Shown here in pieces: positions 57,476 through 64,000 of a stretch of 64,000 bases of DNA (the first letter of the stretch is position 1; each line of letters begins with the position of its first letter). Under the pieces are notes generated by a model. That model had not been told where the DNA came from. It saw nothing but the letters and a program-made list of their open reading frames with translations, and ran no database searches. The DNA is from Burkholderiales bacterium. GTDB lineage: Bacteria; Pseudomonadota; Gammaproteobacteria; Burkholderiales; Burkholderiaceae_C. The stretch spans positions 1-64,000 of the forward strand of contig JAGWTU010000023.1 of NCBI GenBank assembly GCA_028868825.1. Direction: 5' to 3'. Position numbers and translations under genes: made by a program.

Positions 57476-57896
57476 CGTCTTGGGGGGGCGCCGCGGCGCC
57501 GGAAGCAAAGTACTGGTCGAGGATCAGCGCCGCGGCGGCGGCGTCGAGGTCGGCGGCACCGAACTGGGTGTCGCTGCGTGCTGCGGTGGTCGTGTAGCGC
57601 TCGTCGACCTCGTGCACCGGCAGGCGGTGGCGGCCGTGCAGCTGGCGCGCGAAGCGGCGTGCGCGCAGCGTGTTCTCGTGCTCGGCACCGTCGGGATGGA
57701 AGGGCACGCCGACGACGAGCGCGTCGGGCCGCCACTCGGCGATGAGTTTGGCGATCGCCGCCCAGCGCGCGTCGCCCTCGGCGGCCACGGTCGTCAGCGG
57801 CTCGCCGCAGCGGCGCAAGGTGTTGCCGGCGGCGACGCCGACTCGGCGCGTGCCGTAGTCGAAGGCCAGCAATGTGCTCACGCCGTGCCCCGTCAT
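57459..57896 (-). CDS. ruvX: Holliday junction resolvase-like protein YqgF/RuvX
   Basis: 145 residues. RNase H fold with LAFDYGTRRVGVA near 10-22, VVGVPFHPDG near 61 and DERYTTTAA near 98. Probably acts on pre-16S rRNA 5' end or Holliday junctions. Overlaps yqgE by four bases. Confidence 0.93.
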   Translation of the reverse strand: MTGHGVSTLLAFDYGTRRVGVAAGNTLRRCGEPLTTVAAEGDARWAAIAKLIAEWRPDALVVGVPFHPDGAEHENTLRARRFARQLHGRHRLPVHEVDERYTTTAARSDTQFGAADLDAAAAALILDQYFASGAAAPPQDDAAAA

Positions 57897-58465
57897 GCGT
57901 GCCCTGCTTCCTGCGAGAGCATGCGCGGATCGATGCCGAGCAGCGACAGCGCGCCGTCGTAGCGCTGCTCGATCGGCGTGTCGAAGATGATCCTGGGGTC
58001 GGCGCCGACGCTGAGCCAGCCGTTGCGCCCGATCTCGTCCTCGAGCTGGCCCGGCTGCCAGCCGCTGTAGCCCAGCGTCACGAGCACCTTCTTCGGGCCA
58101 TGGCCCTCGGCCATCGCCTCGAGCACGTCCTTGCTCGTCGTCATCTCGAGGCCGCCGGGGATCGACAGCGTCGAGTTGTAGTTGGCGTCCAGCCGCTCGT
58201 GCAGCACGAAGCCGCGTTCGGTCTGCACCGGGCCGCCGAAGAACACCGGCTGCTCGGCGAGTTCCTCCTGCGGCAGCGTCAGCTCGACCTTCTCGAACAG
58301 GTTGCGCAGCTTGATGTCGATCGGCTTGTTGATGACGAGGCCGAGCGCACCCTTCTCGTTGTGCTCGCAGAGGTAGACGACGGTGCCGGCAAAGGTCTCG
58401 TCGGCCATGCCGGGCATCGCGATCAGGAACTGATTCGTGAGGTCGATGCGGTCGCCGCTGGGCAT
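57893..58465 (-). CDS. yqgE: YqgE/AlgH family protein
   Basis: 190 residues with DLTNQFLIAMPGM near 8-20, VYLCEHNEKGALGLVINKP near 30-48, FFGGPVQTERGFVLH near 74 and GYSGWQPGQLE near 133. Family function unclear; linked to alginate regulation in Pseudomonas. First gene of this minus-strand block; divergent from phr. Confidence 0.93.
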   Translation of the reverse strand: MPSGDRIDLTNQFLIAMPGMADETFAGTVVYLCEHNEKGALGLVINKPIDIKLRNLFEKVELTLPQEELAEQPVFFGGPVQTERGFVLHERLDANYNSTLSIPGGLEMTTSKDVLEAMAEGHGPKKVLVTLGYSGWQPGQLEDEIGRNGWLSVGADPRIIFDTPIEQRYDGALSLLGIDPRMLSQEAGHA

Positions 58466-58500
58466 GGCCGGGATTCTATTCCGCGGTCACACTCCGGGTC

Positions 58501-59988
58501 GTGCAAACGCCCCTCGACTCCGCCCTCGTCTGGCTGCGCCGCGACCTGCGCGTCGACGACCACGCCGCCCTCTACCACGCGCTGCGCGCGGCGCGCCGCG
58601 TCTGGTGCGCCTTCGTCTTCGACCGCGCCATCCTCGACGCGCTGCCGCGCGCCGACCGCCGCGTCGAGTTCATCCGCGACAGCCTCGTCGGCGTCGACGC
58701 CGAGCTGCGCGCGCTGGCCGCCTCGCATGGCATCGACGGCGCCGGGCTCATCGTGCGCCACGGCCGCGCCGACGAGGATCTGCCGGCGCTGGCCGCGCGG
58801 CTGGGCGTGCAGGCCGTCTACGCCAGCTTCGATGACGAGCCGGCCGCGCTGGATCGCGACGCCCGGGTGCGCGGCCGGCTCGCCGACCAGGGCATCGCGC
58901 TGCATCTGTCCAAGGACCACGTGGTGTTCGCTCGCGACGAGGTGATGACCCAGGGCGGCGGGCCGTTCTCGGTGTTCACGCCGTACAAGAACGCCTGGCT
59001 GCGCAAGGTCGACGATTTCTTCCTCTCGGCCTGGCCGGTGGCGCGGCATGCCTCGGCGCTGGCGCCGCTGCCTGGGGACCTGGCCCCCGGTGGCGACGCG
59101 GCCGGCATCCCGGCGCTGGAGGCGATCGGCTTCGAGCGCACGAACCTGCACCGGCTGCGCCTGCCCAGCGGGCCGGCGGGCGCGCAGGAACTGCTGGCCG
59201 ACTTCGTCGAGCGCATCGACGACTACGACAGCAAGCGCGACTACCCGGCCGTCAAGGGCCCGAGCTACCTGGGGCCGCATCTGCGCTTCGGCACGGTGTC
59301 GATCCGCCAGCTCGCGCGGCTGGCCTGGCAGCGCTGCCAGGGCGGATCGCGCGGCGCCGAGGTCTGGCTGTCGGAGCTGATCTGGCGCGATTTCTACCAC
59401 CAGATCCTGCACCACCACCCGCATGTCGACGGGCACGCCTTCCGCCCCGTCTACGACAACATCCGCTGGGACCATGGCAAGGCCGCCGACGCGCTGTTCG
59501 CGGCCTGGTGCGAGGGCCGCACCGGCTATCCGCTGGTCGATGCGGCGATGCACCAGATCAACCAGAGCGGCTACATGCACAACCGGCTGCGCATGATCGT
59601 CGCGAGCTTCCTGACGAAGGACTTGGGACTGGACTGGCGGCGCGGCGAGGCCTATTTCGCGCTGCATCTCAACGACTTCGATCTGGCGTCGAACAACGGC
59701 GGCTGGCAATGGGCGGCGTCGACCGGCTGCGACGCCCAGCCCTGGTTCCGCATCTTCAATCCGGTGACGCAGAGCCAGAAGTTCGACCCCGAGGGACGCT
59801 TCATCCGGCGCTACCTGCCGGCGCTGGCGGGTCTGCCGGACAAGCTGATCCATGCGCCCTGGCTGGCGCGGCCGATCGACCTCCAGGCGGCTGGGGTGGT
59901 GCTGGGACGCGACTATCCGATGCCCGTGGTGCAGCACGACGAGGCGCGCAAGAGGACGCTGGAGCGGTATGGGGTGGTGAAGGGCTGA
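58501..59988 (+). CDS. phrB: deoxyribodipyrimidine photolyase
   Basis: 495 residues, start GTG 58501. N-terminal antenna-binding domain (LVWLRRDLRVDDHAAL), then FAD-binding domain with DYPAVKGPSYLGPHLRFGTVS near 240, WLSELIWRDFYHQIL near 290, TGYPLVDAAMHQ near 340, NRLRMIVASFLTKDL and DFDLASNNGGWQWAASTGCDAQPWFRIFNP in part. Repairs UV cyclobutane dimers with light. Confidence 0.96.
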   Translation: MQTPLDSALVWLRRDLRVDDHAALYHALRAARRVWCAFVFDRAILDALPRADRRVEFIRDSLVGVDAELRALAASHGIDGAGLIVRHGRADEDLPALAARLGVQAVYASFDDEPAALDRDARVRGRLADQGIALHLSKDHVVFARDEVMTQGGGPFSVFTPYKNAWLRKVDDFFLSAWPVARHASALAPLPGDLAPGGDAAGIPALEAIGFERTNLHRLRLPSGPAGAQELLADFVERIDDYDSKRDYPAVKGPSYLGPHLRFGTVSIRQLARLAWQRCQGGSRGAEVWLSELIWRDFYHQILHHHPHVDGHAFRPVYDNIRWDHGKAADALFAAWCEGRTGYPLVDAAMHQINQSGYMHNRLRMIVASFLTKDLGLDWRRGEAYFALHLNDFDLASNNGGWQWAASTGCDAQPWFRIFNPVTQSQKFDPEGRFIRRYLPALAGLPDKLIHAPWLARPIDLQAAGVVLGRDYPMPVVQHDEARKRTLERYGVVKG

Positions 59989-60050
59989 CGACCCTGGGTG
60001 CCGCACATTTCAAGTGAGCGCGTTGGCGCTCGCATGCCTGCGCCGCTGCG

Positions 60051-60090
60051 GCAAAGGCGGCTGCGGCCCGGGCGCCGCATCCGCCTTTGC
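60051..60090. terminator. strong hairpin between convergent genes
   Basis: Perfect 10-pair stem GCAAAGGCGG/CCGCCTTTGC (60051-60060 with 60081-60090) plus an inner TGCGGC/GCCGCA (60062-60067 with 60074-60079). No T-run on either side, so a terminator role is only likely by position after phrB. Confidence 0.4.
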
Positions 60091-60163
60091 GACGCCGTGG
60101 GTGGTTCGGATGCAGGTACGCAAGCATCGGTGTCGCGCTGCTTCGGGCTTTCGACTTCAAGCC

Positions 60164-60589
60164 TCACGGCGGCGGTTTCGGGCAGCCCTGGGATTCGACA
60201 TACGACTTGAACATGACTTCGTACTCTTCGAGCGAAGGCATGCCCGCCGCCTCGCGGCGTTCATTCACCTTCCGACGATCATCGAGCGGTTGCAATTCGA
60301 AGGCGCAAGAACCATCCATCTTCATCTGCGTTCCGTAGGGCTGCGGTCGTCCAATATCCATCTGCTGAAACAGCCGCGGCGCATGCGACAGATCGACTTT
60401 GCCGGTGGGCAGATCGCGATAGTCGATGTGCCGCCTCAGGGCCTGGTCGACATCGACCATCACCTTGAGGTCGTCCACGTATTCCTTGCACGCGGATGTC
60501 ACGGCCTGGCTTGCGCCGGTGACCGCGAGCATCATGGCGACACCGATCGATACCTGCATGACCGACGACCCGGATTCGATCGACTGCAT
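60164..60589 (-). CDS. hypothetical secreted protein
   Basis: 141 residues. A signal-like segment starts at the internal Met11 (MQVSIGVAMMLAVTGASQA), so ATG 60559 could be the real start. Three cysteines in the mature part (SACKEY, GSCAFE, QGCPKP). No family recognised. Base composition is lower in GC than neighbours to the left. 12 bases after the DUF2846 gene. Confidence 0.55.
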   Translation of the reverse strand: MQSIESGSSVMQVSIGVAMMLAVTGASQAVTSACKEYVDDLKVMVDVDQALRRHIDYRDLPTGKVDLSHAPRLFQQMDIGRPQPYGTQMKMDGSCAFELQPLDDRRKVNERREAAGMPSLEEYEVMFKSYVESQGCPKPPP

Positions 60590-60601
60590 TTGGCTGGCGC
60601 C

Positions 60602-61066
60602 TCACTCGGCGACGACCGCGTAAGCAGCGCCTTTGACGCAGTCCTGCGCACTGCTCACGTTGTCGAATGCGTCGACGGTCAGCGTACCGAATCCCATGCC
60701 CGTCATGCCGGCCCAGACGAACGCCAGGTCTCCCGCCTTCGCGTCGAACGTGAACACGCCGCTCTGGCCGCCGTAGATCCCGTCCCGCTTGAGAAACACC
60801 TCGTGCTTGCCCGGCTTCACGATCGCATGCGCGAACATGTTGGGCTTCAAGGTTCCGATGGGCTGGTTGTCGACCATGACGATGGTTCTGACGCCAGCGG
60901 CGAACAGCAGCGCCTGTTCGCGACAGACATAGAGACTCACCGCATCGGGCAGGGGCAGGAACTTCTTCAGCTCGGCTTCCGAAACCTTGTCACCGTACTG
61001 GACCGAGGCGCAAGCGCCGAGCAGAGCGATGGAGCTGATCGCGACCATCCTGGCGATTTGATTCAT
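60602..61066 (-). CDS. DUF2846-like lipoprotein
   Basis: 154 residues from ATG 61066 with AGGAGG seven bases upstream. Lipobox LLGACAS near 16-22. VSLYVCREQALLFAAGVRTIV near 44 and NQPIGTLKPNMFAHAIVKPGKHEVFLK near 67-93 match DUF2846. Envelope protein of unknown role. Confidence 0.82.
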   Translation of the reverse strand: MNQIARMVAISSIALLGACASVQYGDKVSEAELKKFLPLPDAVSLYVCREQALLFAAGVRTIVMVDNQPIGTLKPNMFAHAIVKPGKHEVFLKRDGIYGGQSGVFTFDAKAGDLAFVWAGMTGMGFGTLTVDAFDNVSSAQDCVKGAAYAVVAE

Positions 61067-61095
61067 GGCAGGGCCTCCTGGGTGTGCAAGGCGAA

Positions 61096-61147
61096 GTCTA
61101 ACGCTCAATGTCATCGGCCATGACGGACCAGGCGGGCCGGGTCAGGC
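61096..61147 (-). repeat. attC-like element after the GNAT gene
   Basis: Read on the minus strand, GCCTGAC (61147-61141) overlaps the GNAT stop codon and GTTAGAC (61102-61096) ends the element. An internal GTCAT/ATGAC hairpin lies at 61110-61124. The outer pairing is imperfect (5 of 7). Confidence 0.35.
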
Positions 61148-61639
61148 CACGACGAGACTCTTGTACATGACGTAGGCATCCACGTAACCCAGCGTCGAGT
61201 GATTGAATGCGTGGGGCAGCATGCCTACGATTTCGAAGCCGAGCTTCTTCCACAGCCGAACCGCGACATCGTTCGTGGAGACAACCAGGTTGAACTGCAT
61301 GGCCCGGTACCCGAGACGTCCGGCCTCTGCTTGAGAGTGAATGCACAGCTCCGATGCCAATCCCCGACCTCTGGCGGCGCTTGACACGACGTAGCCGCAA
61401 TTGCATACGTGACTGCCCAACCCGGGCTGATTCGGTTTCAAGACATAGGTGCCGAGTATTTCACCCCCGTCCGAGGTCGCGACATAGGTAGCCTGCGGAA
61501 CGTCGATCCATGCATGGCGAATCTGGGCCTCTGTGCTTTGGGGAGAATACGCGTAGGTATCACCCGTCTCGAAAGTGGCTTTCAGGATCGGCCACAGCGC
61601 GGGCCAGTCTTCGGCTTGAAACGGTCGAATGACGGTCAT
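61142..61639 (-). CDS. GNAT family N-acetyltransferase
   Basis: 165 residues: IRPFQAEDWPALWPILKATFE at the start, VSSAARGRGLASELCIHSQ near 86-104 as the acetyl-CoA loop, and RLWKKLGFEIVGMLPHAF near 128-145. Substrate unknown; resembles phosphinothricin-type acetyltransferases. Stop lies in the attC-like element. Confidence 0.88.
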   Translation of the reverse strand: MTVIRPFQAEDWPALWPILKATFETGDTYAYSPQSTEAQIRHAWIDVPQATYVATSDGGEILGTYVLKPNQPGLGSHVCNCGYVVSSAARGRGLASELCIHSQAEAGRLGYRAMQFNLVVSTNDVAVRLWKKLGFEIVGMLPHAFNHSTLGYVDAYVMYKSLVVA

Positions 61640-61642
61640 GAT

Positions 61643-61780
61643 CTAATTGCGGTCTAATTCTGGAGGAAGCCGGCGCGCGGAGACAGGCGCCGAATGGCTG
61701 CGGAAAGGCAATAAACAACGTGGCCTGGAGCGGCTAGGCGTCGCCCGCCGGAGCGGATCAGGTTCGGCGAGCGGTCAGGC
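61643..61780 (-). repeat. attC-like element after the GyrB-like gene
   Basis: On the minus strand GCCTGAC (61780-61774) overlaps the GyrB-like stop, and ATTAGAC / ATTAGAT (61660-61654, 61649-61643) end it just before the GNAT start. A long imperfect CCGGCG/CGCCGG pairing lies inside. The core has A instead of the G expected at the cut position. Confidence 0.3.
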
Positions 61781-62341
61781 AGCATTTGAAGTTGAGGCAG
61801 GAAGGCTTCGGCCGTTGAAATGAAGCTCCAATCCCGGCGTGCTTCCAACAATGGTGCCGAGCCATGCTTCGATAGCCGGCAGGTCAGTTGCAAGGGGTTG
61901 GAGCTCGTCTCGCACGCGCCCCGAAATTGAATTTCCTGTAGATCCCGCCTCGATTTGAACGCATTCTTCGCTGCTGAGGTAGCCATGGTGATAGATCAGC
62001 CGAGCCTCGCAGTCTCGCTTTTGTACGACTACGGTCAATTCACTGCACAACGCATTGATCAAGGAGATTCCAATGCCCTGAAGCTGGATCTGACATCCAG
62101 GGGCCGCGCCGAACGGGTACTGCAGATGCGTGTAGACAAGTTGCATGTAGGGAACACCGGCTACTGTTCGATCAATGGCATGGCCGCGACCGTTGTCAGT
62201 GATGCTGAATCTGGGGCCGTCAACCTCGATGACGATCACCGAAGCGTGGCCGGTTTGAACCTCAGCAAGTGAGTACAAGGTCAGCGCACGCACCACATGG
62301 GCTGTGACATCTGCGAACGTCGTATTCAATGCAGTGGACAC
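61775..62341 (-). CDS. stand-alone GyrB-like GHKL ATPase-fold protein, degenerate
   Basis: 188 residues. It resembles only the N-terminal ATPase part of GyrB/ParE: ITDNGRG at 47-53 (like DDGRG) and LQGIGISLINAL at 87-98 (like HGVGVSVVNAL), then VVQKRDCEARLIYHHG. The N-box Glu and Asn are not seen (ALTLYSLAEV), so hydrolysis is doubtful. No transducer, Toprim or DNA-binding part. Appears less GC-rich than its surroundings. Function unknown. Confidence 0.6.
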   Translation of the reverse strand: MSTALNTTFADVTAHVVRALTLYSLAEVQTGHASVIVIEVDGPRFSITDNGRGHAIDRTVAGVPYMQLVYTHLQYPFGAAPGCQIQLQGIGISLINALCSELTVVVQKRDCEARLIYHHGYLSSEECVQIEAGSTGNSISGRVRDELQPLATDLPAIEAWLGTIVGSTPGLELHFNGRSLPASTSNAA

Positions 62342-62382
62342 GGCTGGTATTGGAAGTGGACCGCAAAGGTGTGAGTTGCGCT

Positions 62383-62438
62383 GCCTAACGTTGGAAGTCC
62401 CACGCCCCTATGGAGGGGGTCAGGCTCGCCAATTAGGC
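62383..62438 (-). repeat. attC-like element after the cupin gene
   Basis: On the minus strand it begins GCCTAAT (62438-62432, holding the cupin TAA stop) and ends GTTAGGC (62389-62383), a canonical core. Outer arms pair as GCCTAA-TTGG with CCAA-(CG)-TTAGGC with a two-base bulge, plus an inner CCCC/GGGG hairpin. 56 bases, within attC size. Confidence 0.5.
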
Positions 62439-62939
62439 ATCGCGTTTGGGCGGCTCGAGGGATTCGCGATCGTAGTAGTCAACCGTGCTCTCCGCGCGAA
62501 CCATCTTTCGAAAGACAGGTGCGCCAGGTGCAGATGAGAAGATGCCCATCTTGCTGGAATCCGGATACTCACAGACCTCGGTACCCGACTGATTCGATAG
62601 TGACAGGTAGCGCATGGGCACTGTCCCGGTGTTGATGATCTGATGCGCGACGCTGGCGTCTCCGATTGGGCATGCGATGACGTCGTGCTTTCGAAGCTTG
62701 AACCGACGATCACCGAAGCGCAGTTCGCCTTCGCCATCCAGGATGAGGAACATTTCTTCCTCCTCCCGGTGGGAGTGGAACGGACATTGCGCCTTCCCTG
62801 GCGGCAGTTCGGTGAGGTTGTATCCCAGCTTGCGGGCGCCGATGCTTGCGCTGAATAGGGCGCGCCTGGACGCGTAGTACCCGTTGTCTTCGACGTCATC
62901 GAACTCCACGTCATCGAGATTCACGAGAGGCTTGTTCAT
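62433..62939 (-). CDS. cupin domain protein
   Basis: 168 residues. Single cupin: HSHREEEEMFLILDGEGELRFG part near 57-78 (HxH plus Glu metal ligands), then GDASVAHQIINTG near 94 with the second-motif His. Cytoplasmic. Similar cupins act as isomerases or sugar-binding proteins; role unknown here. Stop overlaps an attC-like element. Confidence 0.85.
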   Translation of the reverse strand: MNKPLVNLDDVEFDDVEDNGYYASRRALFSASIGARKLGYNLTELPPGKAQCPFHSHREEEEMFLILDGEGELRFGDRRFKLRKHDVIACPIGDASVAHQIINTGTVPMRYLSLSNQSGTEVCEYPDSSKMGIFSSAPGAPVFRKMVRAESTVDYYDRESLEPPKRDA

Positions 62940-63339
62940 TCTTGCATCCTGGGTGGCGATCAGCGAGGACTTCCCGCCGGGCGCGTCACGATTGGTGCCG
63001 CGACTCCTGACGTGTGGCAAGACTCGAGGTTACACCTTCAACCGGAATGCGCTAGCAACCAGGTGTCGCGGATGTGCTGCTCCGATGAGAGTCATTGAAC
63101 TCGCCTTTGAACGGACCACTACGGCAAACATCCCGAACGCTGGGAAGCTCCGCATGGACGCGCTGGCTGCTTTGCGCTGTGGCACGCCGAGGCAGATTTC
63201 CTGGAGGCGACCAACTTGATTGATGCGCGTACACGCCTACCGCACTTGCGCCTCTACCCGTCCTGGCGCGCCGCAAAGCGCGGACAAAAATCGGATTTGT
63301 CGGCTGAACCGGCACGGCGCTCGCCGCGCCTTGGCACCA
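62940..63339. other. 400-base interval without a recognisable gene
   Basis: Only short, unsupported frames on both strands and no recognisable RNA gene. No integrase fragment or attI-like site is visible. It may hold the cupin promoter. Confidence 0.5.
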
Positions 63340-64000
63340 CTAGAACAGCACGACCTCGCTGTCCCGCGACGCATCGACCAGCTTGCCCGCATCGATCAGC
63401 GTCTGGTAGTCGTGGACCTGGTTGCGGCCCGACTGCTTGGCGTGGTAGACGGCCTTGTCGGCGCGCTCGAAGGCCGCGCTCGGCGTGTCGGTGGGGCGCA
63501 CCTCGGTGATGCCGATGCTGATCGTCAGCCGGCCGACCTGCGGGAAGGTCGTGCGCTCGACATTGCCGCGCATGCGCTCGAAGGCGGCGAGCGCCGCACC
63601 GGCGCCTTCGCAGCGCATCAGCACGACGAACTCCTCGCCGCCGAAGCGGTAGATCTGGTCCTGGAAGCGGAAGCTGCTGCGCATCAGCCGCGACATCAGC
63701 AGCAGCACCTCGTCGCCGATCAGGTGGCCGAAGCCGTCGTTGACGCGCTTGAAATGGTCGATGTCGATCACCGCCAGCCAGGTCCCGCTGCCCGTCTCGA
63801 CGCGCCGGTCGCCGCCGACGCGGTCGAGGTACGGCGAGGCGACGACGCGCATGAAGCTGTCGTCGAAGGTCTTGCGGTTGAGCAGGCCGGTCAGCGTGTC
63901 GCGCTCGCTGTAGTCGAGCAGGCGATGGAAGTTGCGGTAGACCTTGAGCACCGTCTCGACCTGGCGCCGCATGTCGTCGGCCAGCGGCGCGTCGGTCTCG
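63340..64000 (-). CDS. GGDEF diguanylate cyclase, N-terminal part outside window
   Basis: About 220 residues seen; the frame stays open past base 64000. Helical linker (VLKVYRNFHRLLDYSERD), then a full GGDEF domain: DTLTGLLNRKTFD, VIDIDHFKRVNDGFGH, the active site RFGGEEFVVL and ADKAVYHAKQSGRNQV. The inhibitory RxxD (RFQD) lies exactly five residues before GGEEF, so c-di-GMP feedback is expected. The sensor part is not in view. Confidence 0.93.
   Translation of the reverse strand, partial: ETDAPLADDMRRQVETVLKVYRNFHRLLDYSERDTLTGLLNRKTFDDSFMRVVASPYLDRVGGDRRVETGSGTWLAVIDIDHFKRVNDGFGHLIGDEVLLLMSRLMRSSFRFQDQIYRFGGEEFVVLMRCEGAGAALAAFERMRGNVERTTFPQVGRLTISIGITEVRPTDTPSAAFERADKAVYHAKQSGRNQVHDYQTLIDAGKLVDASRDSEVVLF

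Noticed and set aside
59801..60167. Short minus-strand frames over the phrB 3' end
   Set aside because: Antisense to the photolyase and crossing the hairpin; no motifs.
63052..63315. 87-residue minus-strand frame in the right-hand interval
   Set aside because: No ribosome site, no family resemblance, and composition like non-coding sequence.

Overview
The window is very GC-rich chromosomal DNA with dense, overlapping operons. Gene content and order (Cupriavidus-type hup/hyp operon, complete ccmA-I cytochrome c maturation cluster, yqgE-ruvX-pyrR-pyrB-pyrC' block, PEP-CTERM protein, quinoprotein relay genes) fit a respiring beta-proteobacterium of the order Burkholderiales, near the Rubrivivax/Leptothrix/Methylibium group. 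This placement is by gene content only.

Layout. 1-8.6 kb: partial membrane protein, DedA protein, DUF1345 protein, B12-type radical SAM protein, DUF2252-SulP pair and the RNA helicase DbpA. 8.6-19.7 kb: a large lipoprotein, a SUV3-like helicase, a non-coding stretch with nested inverted repeats, a DUF1924 cytochrome, a DUF938 methyltransferase, a YgjP-like metallopeptidase, a Sui1/YciH factor, an M20D amidohydrolase, and a secreted hydrolase pair. 19.7-26.8 kb: ccmABCDEFGHI, with an FNR-like dyad between ccmA and ccmB. 26.8-33.5 kb: a PEP-CTERM protein, an FNR regulator, protoporphyrinogen oxidase, a membrane Fe-S (Hdr-like) oxidoreductase, and an unusual START-cNMP fusion.

33.6-46.3 kb is an oxygen-tolerant membrane-bound [NiFe] uptake hydrogenase operon, hupSLCDFGHIJK-hypABFCD. 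hypE is absent from its usual place. A monoheme cytochrome c and a NapC/NirT-type tetraheme cytochrome follow. 47.5-48.3 kb is a Phd/RelE-type toxin-antitoxin pair. 48.4-52.6 kb (minus strand) is a periplasmic alcohol oxidation module: SoxYZ-like carrier, quinoprotein-relay metallohydrolase, a PQQ alcohol dehydrogenase with the lanthanide-type extra Asp, and a HiPIP as likely electron acceptor. 52.6-58.5 kb holds a degenerate HD-GYP protein and the plsC/pyrC'/pyrB/pyrR/ruvX/yqgE block. The photolyase follows on the plus strand.

60.1-63.3 kb looks less GC-rich and holds small minus-strand genes (secreted protein, DUF2846 lipoprotein, GNAT, degenerate GyrB-like ATPase, cupin). Three attC-like elements overlap the stop codons of three of them, so this may be an integrase-less gene-cassette remnant. 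A GGDEF protein runs off the right edge.

Common thread: periplasmic respiration. The Ccm system supplies cytochromes c, FNR may respond to oxygen, and H2 (hydrogenase) and alcohols (PQQ enzyme) are electron donors.
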